From: Monosiga brevicollis MX1
Taxonomy: Eukaryota; Opisthokonta; Choanoflagellata; Craspedida; Salpingoecidae
NCBI RefSeq assembly: GCF_000002865.3
Contig: NW_001865061.1
Location: forward strand, 586,605-649,063
Length of the DNA: 62,459 bases
Direction of reading: 5' to 3'
Part shown: in pieces, positions 26,595-37,159 of the stretch
Numbering within the stretch: position 1 is the first letter of the stretch
Layout: every line of letters begins with the position of its first letter
Notes under the pieces: model-generated
The model's input: only the letters and a program-made list of their open reading frames with translations
Databases searched by the model: none
What the model was told of the DNA's origin: nothing
Made by a program: the position numbers and the translations under genes

Positions 26595-26764
26595 GCGCTG
26601 CAGGCCAAGGAGAATATTGTCTGGAGTGGACAGTGTTTATCGACTCACGTACATGCTTACTTTTATTTTAGGTGACCGGCCACATTCGCATTCGCAGCAA
26701 GACCCAAGGCATTGCCCTCTCGTTGGGCGACAAGATCACGCTCAACCAGAAGGAGCAGAGCTAA
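23236..26764 (+). CDS. COPB1: Coatomer subunit beta (beta-COP)
   Basis: Subunit of the COPI coat for Golgi-to-ER and intra-Golgi vesicles. Six exons: 23236-23323, 23464-23552, 23647-24021, 24222-24772, 24898-26539 and 26672-26764. They join in frame to 945 residues (human 953). The adaptin-like N-terminal trunk is strongly conserved: [82 protein letters not shown] and [11 protein letters not shown]-like [18 protein letters not shown]. After a charged linker, the C-terminal appendage carries [51 protein letters not shown] and [17 protein letters not shown]. It ends [19 protein letters not shown]. Intron 1 holds an AGCC tetranucleotide array and intron 5 a GT microsatellite. The start context CCACCATGCC is Kozak-like. 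Confidence 0.97.
23342..23389. repeat. (AGCC)n array in COPB1 intron 1
   Basis: Twelve tandem AGCC units directly after the 5' splice site. Confidence 0.9.
26554..26592. repeat. (GT)n microsatellite in COPB1 intron 5
   Basis: About 19 GT units starting 15 bases into the intron. Confidence 0.9.
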
Positions 26765-27177
26765 ATGATCCTTCAATGACGCAAAGTTCATCTTTCTCTG
26801 CCTCACTTGTCACTTGTTTTTCTTTGAGGCAGGTGGTCTCGGGTCTCTGTCCCAACGGTCAGATGTGTCGCATTTCCTCTTCTTTTTTTTGTTGTATGTG
26901 TGCGTGTGTGCGTGTGTGCGTGTGTGCGTGTGCGTGTGCGTGACAGACTGCGTCTTGAACAGCTGGCCTTGGAGCCAGACCTGCGTGTATGATGTGTAGG
27001 GTGTGTGCACGCGCTCTGTACCCGGACCAGCTCCTTTCTCATCTTTACTGCCGACATAAATTTTCTCCTTGTTCATCTCGTGGGAAATTCAGATTTGATC
27101 TCCTTCTCGTGTCTTTGTGCGTCTCTGCCCGCCATATCCAGTCGTTGATCAAAGAGAAAGTGAGTGTGTGTACGAAA

Positions 27178-27213
<36 letters not shown>

Positions 27214-27350
27214 CTCATTCCTCCAGAAAAAAAAAGATCTGACAATTGCAGCTTGACGAAGATAACAAGTGTAACCCGCTAAAGTGTAATAACCAGCATG
27301 TGCATAATGTGCTTTAGCTACACTTTTCACATCGTGGGTGAGACTGAGAC

Positions 27351-27414
<64 letters not shown>

Positions 27415-27726
27415 CAGCGCGCACATGGCTGTTCGTGTGTGTGTGTGTGTGTGTGTGTGAGGGCGGCGGAGGGTAGCTGAAGGGGTAGGGGTGCAGGTGT
27501 TGGGCACAAGTGGAGGTGATGCAGATGGGCAATGGATTGTGAATGCAATCGGGAGATCAGGGTTGAGAGCGCGGCATGCTGGGGGGTTTTTTTTTTTTGG
27601 CTGATGGATGAATGGATGTCGCGCGCGCGGACGGCTCACGCTTTTGCTTGCTTGCTGGTGGCGCTCCTTTGGTATCCATTGTGTAGAACGGACGTGCCGC
27701 GCAGATCTTTTTCATATCCCTTTGAG
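26765..27726. repeat. Intergenic region with two GA microsatellites
   Basis: Downstream of COPB1 and upstream of the GH20-like gene. GA runs lie at 27183-27209 and 27355-27409, and GT-rich tracts at about 26898-26941 and 27435-27459. No gene is supported; open frames here are repeat-derived. Confidence 0.7.
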
Positions 27727-29833
27727 ATGGCGCGGACATTGATCTTGGCGCTGGCGGCGGTGACGCTGCAGGTGCTGTTTGCGACGGCGCAGGCGCGGGT
27801 TTCGCTCTGGCCGTTGCCTCGGGATATGGACATTTCAAATGGTGTCCAGCGGGCTGACAACACGTTCTTCTTGTCGCTGACCAACCGTGCTGCGGACGAG
27901 AGTAACGCGTTCTCCAAGGCCGTGCAGCACTACAGTCAGATTCTCAAGGACCAGCTGCCGGCGCCCGATGACAGCAACAAGGTGGCCCGGGTCACCAACG
28001 CCGTCCTGACTGTGACCGATCCCGACTCCCCCGTGGATATGGCACACCTGGATAGCAGCTACACGCTGCAGCAGGTGGCCGACGAAACCACCATTCACAT
28101 CAAGGCCAACACCACCATGGGCGCCGTCTATGCCCTCGAGACCCTGTCTCAGCTCTTGGGCAACGGCACCCTCAACTTTACCACCATCCACATTCAGGAC
28201 TATGCTTCCTTTGAGCATCGTGGTCTCGTCTTTGATGCCGCCTCGCGCTACGCGCCCCCGTCCATGGTCCGCCAACTCATCGAGCTCTTGCCCTCGGCGC
28301 GCATCAACTTTCTCTACCTCCGCTTCCTCGATGATGCCGCTGTTCGCCTCAAGCTGGCAGCCAGCAGCGATATCTTCGGAAACAATAACGGTGTTTACGA
28401 CGGCTTTGACATGCCCGGTCTCGTTGCTTATGCTGCTCAGTTTGGTGTGATCTTGGTGCCCGAGATGAACCTTCCCTTCCACGCCTCGGCTCTGGTGGGC
28501 GATGACGACGTCACGTTTTGCACCGACGAGGACCGCATCATTGGCAACACGACCAGCCCTGCTGCCCTAGAAATGCTGGCTGAGGTTGTGGCCGATGTGG
28601 GATCCACTTTCAACACCAGTCTGATCAGCATTGTGGGTCGTGGAGCCGATGATCAAGAGGTTTGTCACCGTTTCCCCTCTCGCTCCTTCCCCCACCACCA
28701 CCTTGTTTCCATGGTTTCAAGGTTTTGTTTTTTCTTTTCAAGTTTTTGAATCGGAATTTCCCGCCGCTTTCACCCTGCTTGGCCCGTCTCAAGCTCACCC
28801 TGGCCTCATAATGTTGAAATGTCTAGAATGTGACTTGCGAGACCGCTGAGCTTGTAACCTTTTTGCTTGACAAGGTCAACGCTCAAAACCGTAAATCCGT
28901 GTCCTGGTCCGTGCATACCAACAACGCCATCCGCTTTGTCAGTCACATCTCTGGAAACGAGACCCAGAACAACCTTGTTTTGGCCTATCAGGCGAGCGCC
29001 GCCAATCTCACCATTCCCGAATCGTACGTCAGCATCCCTTCGCACGCTTTCAAAAGTTTTTTTTTCTTTTTTTTTTTTTTTTTCCCGGCCTTTCCGCTGC
29101 TGCTCTCTCGTCTTGCTGTTTCCGCTTGCCCGGAGGTATCGCGACTTGCTCACGATGGAGACGGGTGCCCACGGCGGCTTAGGCACAAGGGCCAGCCTTA
29201 CGGCCAGTTTACCCAGCTTGAGCACTTTTCCATTGGCGTGGCAGCTACCTTTAGCGCTCGGGCGTTTTGCGACGTGGCTGACTGCTATCCCAAGGACAGC
29301 TCGGCTTCCAACTCATCCCTGCCGACCTACCCCATCTCTTGGCTCAACGATCGTCAACAAGACGACGTCTATACCCAATCAGTGCTCAACTACCTCTTCC
29401 CAACCCTCCACGGCTTTGGTGGCATGCTCTGGAATGCCAACACCAACCTTCCTGTCGCCGAGATTGACTCGCTGCTGGCGAGCCTTTCCACGTATGAGTT
29501 TTTATGCCCCTTTGATGGTTCTGACAGCCAAAGGCCACGTGTGTTTGTAAGGTTGTTTGGCATGTGTGTGTCCTCATCCGGCTGTGGGGGATATGTTTGC
29601 AACATAGACATCTTGAGGCGCGTGGACTGCCGACGTGCTCTTGCATGACATGCAACTTGTCAACCAGCTGCAACGGCACTTATACCAAGGTGACTGTTGA
29701 CGCGCCTGTCTGGCACTTTGGGTTTATCTTTGGTCTTGCCCTCGTCTGCGTCATTGCCGTGGCCGTTGCCGGCGTCGAGATCAACTATCTCAGTACCCCC
29801 AAGTACAAGAGTGGCTATGCCGAGTTTAACTAG
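27727..29833 (+). CDS. GH20 (beta-N-acetylhexosaminidase)-like protein, probably catalytically inactive, with C-terminal membrane anchor
   Basis: Exons 27727-28659, 28827-29023, 29183-29491 and 29668-29833 join in frame to 534 residues. Order: signal peptide (core LILALAAVTLQVLF), GH20 N-terminal domain, GH20-like barrel, then a juxtamembrane CNGTYTK, one membrane helix (FGFIFGLALVCVIAVAVAGV) and a short tail. The barrel is recognisable: FEHRGLVFDAASRYAPPSMV, INFLYLRFLDDAAVRLKL, LVAYAAQFGVILVPEMNLPF. Active family members have H-x-G-G-D-E, where Asp-Glu are catalytic; here the equivalent is VGRGADDQE. The usual FHWHLTDD is FLYLRFLDD, and PEIDMPGH is PEMNLPFH. These changes suggest a pseudoenzyme or a changed function. 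Several N-glycosylation sequons support a luminal or extracellular barrel. The tail ends KSGYAEFN, which fits a GYxxPhi lysosomal sorting signal. The third intron-exon junction (29023/29183) is inferred from frame. Confidence 0.78.
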
Positions 29834-30979
29834 GCAGCGCCTAGTGTTCATCTGACTCCCTGTCTCGGAGGATGCTGGTGCCCGAGATCCTGACATTCTG
29901 GCATCTTTTTTGGTCCATGGCCTGTTTTCAAATGCCAAGTGCAAGGGTTTGCATTTGGGAAAAAGGAGGGTGTCATTTTTTTTTTTTTGAAAATTGGTCG
30001 GGTAGCCGAGGTGCAAGTGGTACAGGCACAACACTTTTGTAGCTGCGTCCGTTTTTCTTGTCGCGAAATTGAAGTAGAGGAAACCATGCTCTGTGTCCTC
30101 TGTGTGTGTGTGCGTGAGTGAGTGAGAGAGAGAGTTTAAGAGAGAGTTAAAGAGTGAGTTCAAGAGAGAGAGAGAGAGTTCAAGAGAGAGAGAGAGAGAG
30201 TTAAAGAGAGAGAGAGAGAGAGTTAAAGAGAGAGTGAGAGAGAGAGAGAGACAAACAGAGAGAGAGAGAGTTCAAGAGAGAGTTCAAGAAAGTGCAAGAG
30301 AGAGTTCAAGAGAGAGTTCAAGAGAGAGTTCAAGAGAGAGTGAGAGAGAGAGAGAGACAAACAGAGAGAGAGAGAGTTCAAGAGAGAGTTCAAGAAAGTG
30401 CAAGAGAGAGTTCAAGAGAGAGTTCAAGAGAGAGAGTTCAAGAGAGAGAGTTCAAGAGAGAGAGAGAGAGAGAGAGAGAGTTCAAGAGAGTTCAAGAGAG
30501 AGAGAGAGAGAGAGAGAGAGGTGTGCCATGTCATGTCAGCGTATTTTTTTCAGATCATCAAGGTCCTATCGCTGCGACCCCGCCCCCCTCCTCCTTCTCC
30601 TTCTCCTCCTCCTCCGCCTCCGCCTCCTCCTCCTGCTCCTGCTCCTTCTCCTCCTCTTTATTTGAGTATCGCCAGGTACGAGAGCGTCATCTCTGCGTGC
30701 ATCCGTTCGCTGGATCAGCTTGTGCTCCATCGCCAGATTGGCTGTATTGATTGCCGTCTTGGCTGGTGTGTACTGTCTTGGCAGCACCGTCTTGTGTCGT
30801 GATCGGCTGTGCTATATCGTTGGTCTGCATCGTTTTGGCTGCATGACTGCTTTGCGTTTCCATTGCCCCAGCTCTCTGTGCTTGGTCTTGCCTTGCCGGC
30901 TTTGGTTGATCGTAGCACCTGCGCCACGGCATGGGCCGCACTCATATTGGCTCGGGTTGCTTGGGCACGCAGATACGAG
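29834..30979. repeat. Intergenic region with complex GA/TTCAAG repeat
   Basis: 30118-30520 consists of GA runs broken by TTCAAG and TTAAAG units. It includes a 106-bp tandem duplication: the ACAAACAGAG landmark recurs at 30251 and 30357. 30585-30660 is TCC-rich. The frame through it encodes Arg-Glu-Ser repeats and is not supported as a gene. The remaining sequence up to 30979 may contain a 5' exon of the next gene, not resolved. Confidence 0.75.
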
Positions 30980-31358
30980 ATGAGCTCGGCCCACGAGAGT
31001 GTGGTCCTTGAGGACTTGACCACACCCAAAGTTCGAGACTTTGCTCCGCGGCGATCAAAGGCCACCATCGGCTCGGTCTACCACCTTGAGCTGCATTACT
31101 TTTTTCCATTTGAGATTACGGAGCGACTGGATGAGCTGGTATGTGCACCATATCTGGGTACATGGGACGCCTCGACCCACCCGAGTCGTGCACGCATCGC
31201 ACACTCATTTCCCAATTTCCTCATGCACCGCTCTGGCACAGGTCGAAGAGGCCAAAAATGCCAAGGCAGTGCCCGAGACGGTCTTTGGCAATGATGGCCA
31301 TCTATTATTCCGGGAGGTCCGACACACAATGCCCATCACCGAAGTGCGTATGAACCCA

Positions 31359-31392
<34 letters not shown>

Positions 31393-33905
31393 GAGCAACT
31401 GCTGTGTCCCCCCCTCCCCCCAAGCCTATCTGAGTTTACTTTGCTTCACCTTGGCCCTTATTGTCTTTGGGTACGTGCGCAAACCGCAGAGCTTGAATAA
31501 ACAATCTTCTCGCCATGCCGCAGTTGCACCAGCTGCCTTGGACGTTGTGCACACGCTTGTTGACTGGGAAGGCAATGCCTTTGAGCTCAAGGATGTGCGT
31601 GATAAAATGAGCCAAAACCGCTTCAGCTGCTACGCTCATCCCAATCCGAGAGCATGTGTTGTGGTACAAGCTTGACCAGTTGTGTCCTTTCAGGTCTACA
31701 TCCGCATCATGTCCCACAACATTGGTATTGTGCGCTTCGTGGTGACCCCAACCGCCACTGTCAACGTCCAGGCAAGTCCTGCCGTGTCTGGCCAAGCCAG
31801 ACTTTTCGCCTTGCTTCATCCACATTCTGGTATTAATCATGGCAGCATGTTCTGAATGTTCAAAACGCCATCATGCGCCTACGAGACAGTAAACGAATCT
31901 GGTACGTTGCTGATCCGATCCCATACTTTTTTCTAATATTCATACAACCGACCAAATCTCACGGGCTGACGAAACTTGGCTTCCCGCTGGTTCAGGCGTC
32001 TAGCATATGCCGAAGACAAGTCAACCTTTCAGCCCAAAGACTTTTTGTACGAGCTGCTCAATCGATACATTGGCGCAGAGGTGAGCAACATGATGGAAAG
32101 TTAACGACCAAATGAACGACGAACACTCCTCCCTCTCATTGGTCTCGATGTGTCCCATGGTGCCTAGAACTGGCGAGCCGATGAGCAAACCGACCGCCTC
32201 TTTGTCTACACACTGGCGGCCATCGGAGAACTGCGTGATCCCATGGACGTGGCAACCATGATCTACAAAATTGGTGCGTCTCACTGTCGCGTGAAAGAAG
32301 CCAGTTAGCTGCGACCAGCCCCCGTTTGAGCCCCATTCTCATCGCCCGTCCACCACAGGCCAAATGGATTGGTCTGTGACCGAGCCCGTGGCAGCGCAGT
32401 CCATTCAAGATTTCCAGGAGCAGCAGTGCTACCTACGTTATGCTACGGTGCGCAGCAAGCCCGCGCGTGTTCTGCAGGTTGCATGTTCCAGCTACACGGG
32501 AGGCTAATGTATGATTGTATTTGTAGCCCACAACTGGACTTCACACGTGCTTTCACCGCGATGGTGGTGCAACCGTCTATTTGGGCGAGGAGAGGTGAGT
32601 GTGCGGCCAGTGTGCTTTCTCTCCTACCAGCAACACGCCTCAAGCTTTGTCGTTGCTGGTGCAGTGAGTGCCCTAGCTTGGGCATGTTCCGAGACCAGCG
32701 CCGCGAAGGCATTGGGTTGATGATCCACGGCACGACGCGACCACTTGGTACGGCCTTTTTTTTGGGCCGCGTGTTTGTTGTTGCATGACATCCTTTTCGA
32801 AGGGCCAGCATTTGACCACTCACCTGGCCTTGCGGGGCTTAAGGGGCTTTTTCCATGGCTGAAACGATTCTTTTTCAGCGCACTTACGTCCGCACTCTGG
32901 ATCAGGTCAGCAACGCACCAAAAGAGCACACATATGAGCAACAGGGGCGGGATCGGGCAAGCACCGCAGGCAACTTATTGTGCATGTGTGACGGGGCTTG
33001 TAAACTTGCAGAACCTGCACAAGCTAATCATGTCCATGAACACGACGCGCTCAACAGCGCTGAAGCCAATCCTCATGGTACGTATTCGGTTTCCACACAC
33101 TGCACTTTGCCTCTTTTTTTTTTTTTCTTTTTATGAACTTTGGCGGCGGGCACTGAGTATGTCTGGGTGTGCACTCGATAGCAAGTCCACCGTGGGCTCA
33201 TCATGTTCAAGGCTGAATTTGGGGCCAAGCCTGTCTCATCGTCATCTGGCTGTCAAAATCAGTTTAAGCAATGGCGCGGGTACGTCGAGGAGTTGGATGA
33301 GCAACAGCGTCAAGTGAAAGAGACACAGGGGGACTGGGTAGCACGAGCATGGATGGATTTGTTTATTGGCCCTGGCAAGGCACTCATTTTTCCTGGGCGG
33401 CTCGCTCGATAGCATTATGGAGTTGACGACCACGATTGAAAAGCTGTCGGAGAACGTGAAGGATCTTCACGAATTTTACAGGTTTGCTTCTGAAGTTGCC
33501 TCGGACATTATTTTGGTCTAATGCTCATGCTGTCTCTCCACACTGGGCCGCTATAGCGAGCTCACCAGCGAGGCAAGCCAGCAACGCTTGGATGCCCTCG
33601 CCGTAGTGCTCGGTTTCCTCGGCTTGGCGCAAATCATATCAGATGTGAGCACGCGGGGGGTTTTTTCCTGGGCACGTGTCGAGCGATTCAAAACGTGGCA
33701 ATTCGTATCAAGACTCATTGGAGATGTGTGTCCTCGATGTCGATTTGGGTGGGTTTGCTCGGGCCTGTAGACGTACTCCAATTTCACGATTGATGGCGAG
33801 ACGGCGAGTGGGGAAAAAGAATGGGGCCTGGTTTGGGTGCCAGTGCTGGTCACCTCGATCTTCATCATCCTTGGCTTTATCTACGTGACCTTTACTCGTC
33901 GTTAG
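30980..33905 (+). CDS. Hypothetical multi-exon membrane protein with two C-terminal helices
   Basis: I do not recognise the family. About a dozen small exons can be followed by splice signals. They are 30980-31138, 31242-31343, one ending ...FELKD at about 31594, and VYIRIMSHNIGIVRFVV (to 31771). Then 31846-, a segment RLAYAEDKSTFQPKDF, 32168- (LFVYTLAAIGELRDPMD), GQMDWSVTEPVAAQS, a segment ending ATVYLGEE, RTYVRTLDQ, NLHKLIMSMNTTRS and a final TTTIEKLSENVKDLHEFY. The C-terminus has a hydrophobic LDALAVVLGFLGLAQIISD, a short loop with sequon NFT, and a second helix (VPVLVTSIFIILGFIYVTF), ending TRR and stop at 33903-33905. A long helical region before two closely spaced C-terminal helices recalls CorA-type cation transporters in layout only; no GMN motif is seen. 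The intron after 31771 has a GC donor. Start and the exon around 31344-31490 are uncertain. Confidence 0.5.
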
Positions 33906-34325
33906 CTGGGCCGTGGGCCCCTGGCTTCCATGTTTTCATCAATTTTTCCAGACTTTGGCTTGTCCGTGTCAAGGTTCACCACACAAAGCTGAAATCCAAT
34001 GGAAGCCAGAGGTTTGAGGTTTTGACACAAAAGAGGGGCGTCCTTAGGAAAGACGGTCGGATCGACCCAAGCACCGCGGCAGCTGGTCGTATGACAGAGC
34101 TTGGAACTCGGGCATAATCCAAAAAGACCAGAATTCATGCTCGGCATGGGTGCATAAGGTCAATTACAAAGGCATCATGTGGAAAAAAAAAAACTTGGCA
34201 GTGTGTTGCATCAACCACAAGCTTGTTTGTCTCTGTTTCCTGTCTCTCTGTCTCTCTCTGTCTCTCTCTCTGTCTCTCTCTCTCTGTCTCTCTGTCTGTC
34301 TCTGTCTCTGTCTCTGTCTCTCTTG

Positions 34326-34356
<31 letters not shown>

Positions 34357-34405
34357 GTCTCTCTCTCTCTCTCTCTGTCTCTCTCTGCGTGTGTGTGTGT
34401 GTGTG

Positions 34406-34441
<36 letters not shown>

Positions 34442-34752
34442 TGTCTCTGTCTCACTAATCATTTTTTTTTCCTGGTCAGTGGCTTTTGGTGCGGGAGTCG
34501 ATGGCAGTCGGGAAGAGATATAGGGGGAGGGTCAAGTGCTGTGGTCAGCGCGACTTTTGCAGAGGCATGGGTTTGTGCTCTGTGTGCTTTGGAAAGGGTA
34601 GACGGGATGGAATGGTAGACGGTTGCCGTCGTAGGGGTGGGCGTGATCACGTACCACGTCACGCCTCGTTGGCTTGGTGGCAGCTCTCACATTCATTCGA
34701 CTTGCCCCTGCTTGACGTGTCTCCTCGTCTGTCATAGAAGCAAGACATCATC
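33906..34752. repeat. Intergenic region with TC microsatellite
   Basis: 34229-34454 is a TC run with CTGTCT interruptions and a short GT tract. It sits about 300 bases upstream of the penta-EF-hand start. No coding sequence is supported. Confidence 0.75.
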
Positions 34753-36626
34753 ATGGCTGGCTACGCTCCTTACGGTGGTGGACCCTATGTGCGTTTTGAT
34801 TGCACATCGGTAGTCGCCCTCTTGTCCTTCTATCGCGCAGGTTGGACCAGCAGGTCGTTCACCACTTTGCTCACTTGAAAACTCTCTCCGGTGTTTGGCT
34901 TGTTAATGTGCAGGGCGGCGGACCTCCGCAGCAGCCTGCGTACGGCGTAAGTTGACCGAGTTGCGTCTGCGTCGGCACAATTGTTTTTGATCTGTTCCTA
35001 GTCCCTGTCTTTGGGTGTGTGGGTGTGCTACCGCTTTGCAGTGCTGCTGTTCTCTACTCGTCCTTTGTCCATTGTGGTGGTCTGTTCCACACACATCCTC
35101 GTGTCCAGCTTCTCGAGGTTGCTGCCTGCTTGAAATACTTTGGTTGTGAATCTGTCCTCTTGTTTTGGATCTGATCTGCTCCATGCCCGCCTGCGCCTTG
35201 GCTCATGAATCACGCCTCGTCTCCTCGCTTCCTTATCTCCTCTCATTGTTGTTTCGCTTCTTCGATCTCTCCCTCTCTTTGTCCTCTCTGTCTCCCTTCC
35301 GCTTCTTGGATCGCATGCCCGTGTGCCTGTACGCTTGTGTATCTCTGCGTGCTTGTGCGCTCTGGTGCCGCGTGCTTGCATGGTTTGTATGTCGTTCATC
35401 TGTCACTGTCTCTTTGTTTCTCTGGGCTCTTGTTTTGGTATTACCTGTGCCTCCTGGTCGTGCGTGCGATGCTCTTGTGTCTCTGTGCACCACTTTCAAA
35501 CACTACAGGGCTATGGTGCCCCCCAGCCCTACGGTGGTCAACCGGGTTATCAGCCTTACGGCCAGCAATACCCCCCACAGGGACAACAATACCCCCCACA
35601 GGGACAGCAGTACCCGCCGCAGCCGGGATATGGCCACCCACCTCCGGGTCCTGCAGGCGATCCTCTTTGGGGCTACTTTTCGTCCGTGGCAGGCCAGGAC
35701 GGTCAAATTACGGCCGATGAGCTTCAGACGGCACTCACCAACTCGGGCATGGCAGCCTACCCGCGCCCAGGGGCCCAGTTCAGCCTCGAAACGTGCCGCC
35801 TCATGAGTATGTGACACACGAATTTTTTTTTTTTTTTTTGGGATTGGCCAAGGCCAAATCCGTGCTGTACGGCTCTGGCCCGCCTTGGCTTTTATCTAAT
35901 GTTGTTTTGTTTGTCTTGGTGCCTTGGTTCAACCAACAGTTTCCATGCTCGATGCGGATCGCAGCGGCACAATGGGGTTTGAGGAGTTTCGCCAGTTGTA
36001 CCAGGCCTTGGAAATGTGGAAGGTAGCGTTAATTGGCAATGTGATTGATTGTGTTTCTGTGCTGCCTGCTTTTAGTGCATCTGCTCCATGCTCATGCGCG
36101 TCTTGTGAACCTCGGGTAGACCACGTTCCAAGGCATTGATGCCGATCGCTCCGGCGCTGTGGAGCGCGGTGAACTCAAGTCGGCCATGACCAAGTGCGTG
36201 CTGGCTTTTACCTCGTTTGTGTTCATGTGCCTTGACCAAGTGCCTTCACTATGACGGCCACCTTTGCATTTTTTTTTTTCCTGGGTGCTGCAGGTTTGGG
36301 TACAACCTCTCTGATGCGGCGATCGATGTTATGATGCGTCGCTACGGCAAGCATCAGGCTCACCAAAGTACGTGCTGGCATTGACAGTATTGCTTCCCCC
36401 CGAAAAAGGTTCAGGGACGGCGGGTATGGCCATGCGGTTCTCGGTGTGGCGAGATGCGGGTGCGCTCATCTGTCTTTGTCATCGCATAGTCACGTTTGAT
36501 GATTTTGTGGCGCTGGCGGTGCGCGTCCGGGCATTGACGGAGCGTTTCCGCCAACGTGACACCCAGGGCACAGGTCATGCTGCTTTCTACTACGATGACT
36601 TTATTCAGGTGGCCATGTCTTGCTGA
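34753..36626 (+). CDS. Penta-EF-hand calcium-binding protein (ALG-2/sorcin/peflin group)
   Basis: Calcium-dependent adaptor family; members dimerise through the fifth EF-hand and translocate to membranes. Exons 34753-34788, 34914-34946, 35509-35806, 35940-36022, 36120-36193, 36294-36367 and 36490-36626 give 244 residues. The N-terminus is a Gly/Pro/Tyr/Gln-rich disordered region typical of the group, with three tandem QQYPPQG units (35560-35615). Five EF-hands follow. EF1 is [14 protein letters not shown]2 is [13 protein letters not shown] and EF3 is [13 protein letters not shown], both with complete canonical loops. EF4 ([14 protein letters not shown]) is degenerate, and EF5 is [16 protein letters not shown]. 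The protein ends FIQVAMSC. Closest by eye to sorcin, grancalcin or peflin; which one cannot be decided without alignment. A possible micro-exon after GTTGGACC at 34841 was rejected because it breaks the frame. Confidence 0.92.
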
Positions 36627-37159
36627 GGACCCAGCGCGTTTATGACTGGCCTCGTGGTGTCTCCCTGATGCGCGGCGTGCGTTTTGTTGAGTGACTTGTT
36701 TTTGTTTTATTGTCAACTTATGTTCTGATGTGCTCTTTCAAAGCCATTTCCTGCCACGTGCTTGTCATCCTCTCCCTTGTCTGGTCCAGTGGCGCCGTGT
36801 GTATCCAGCCAGCCCATGTCACAACTTCACGCAAAACACAGAAGAAAACGAAGAGCATGAATCAAATGAACCACCACCAGCTGAAACAACAAGAGAAAGA
36901 GAGAAAGAGAGAAAGAGATCAACAGCACAGCAAGCCCTTCACACCCAAATGCAAAATGATGACATTTGCGCGTCTCTCTGTCTCTCTCTCTCTCTCTCTC
37001 TGTCTCTCTTGGAGGAACGACGCTCCGCTTCTACGGCGGCGGGCTGGATGCAGCAGATGTGCCGGTAAACGACGGGGCGGGGAGGGTGTGGGTGGTGTGG
37101 CTTTACCCCCCTGCCTGTTGATGTGAGGCGTGGTGGCTGTCTGGTGTGGTGAAAGGGAC
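36627..37159. other. Spacer upstream of the first BPI-polytopic gene
   Basis: Contains a short GA tract at about 36890-36920 and a TC tract at 36973-37011. It is the likely promoter of the gene at 37160. No other gene is seen. Confidence 0.5.

Noticed and set aside
30234-30750. Arg-Glu-Ser-rich frames over the GA/TTCAAG array
   Set aside because: Repeat-derived composition; overlapping frames are all open for the same reason.
34841-34853. Micro-exon VGPA in the penta-EF-hand gene
   Set aside because: It would leave phase 1 before an exon that needs phase 0; skipping it restores the frame.
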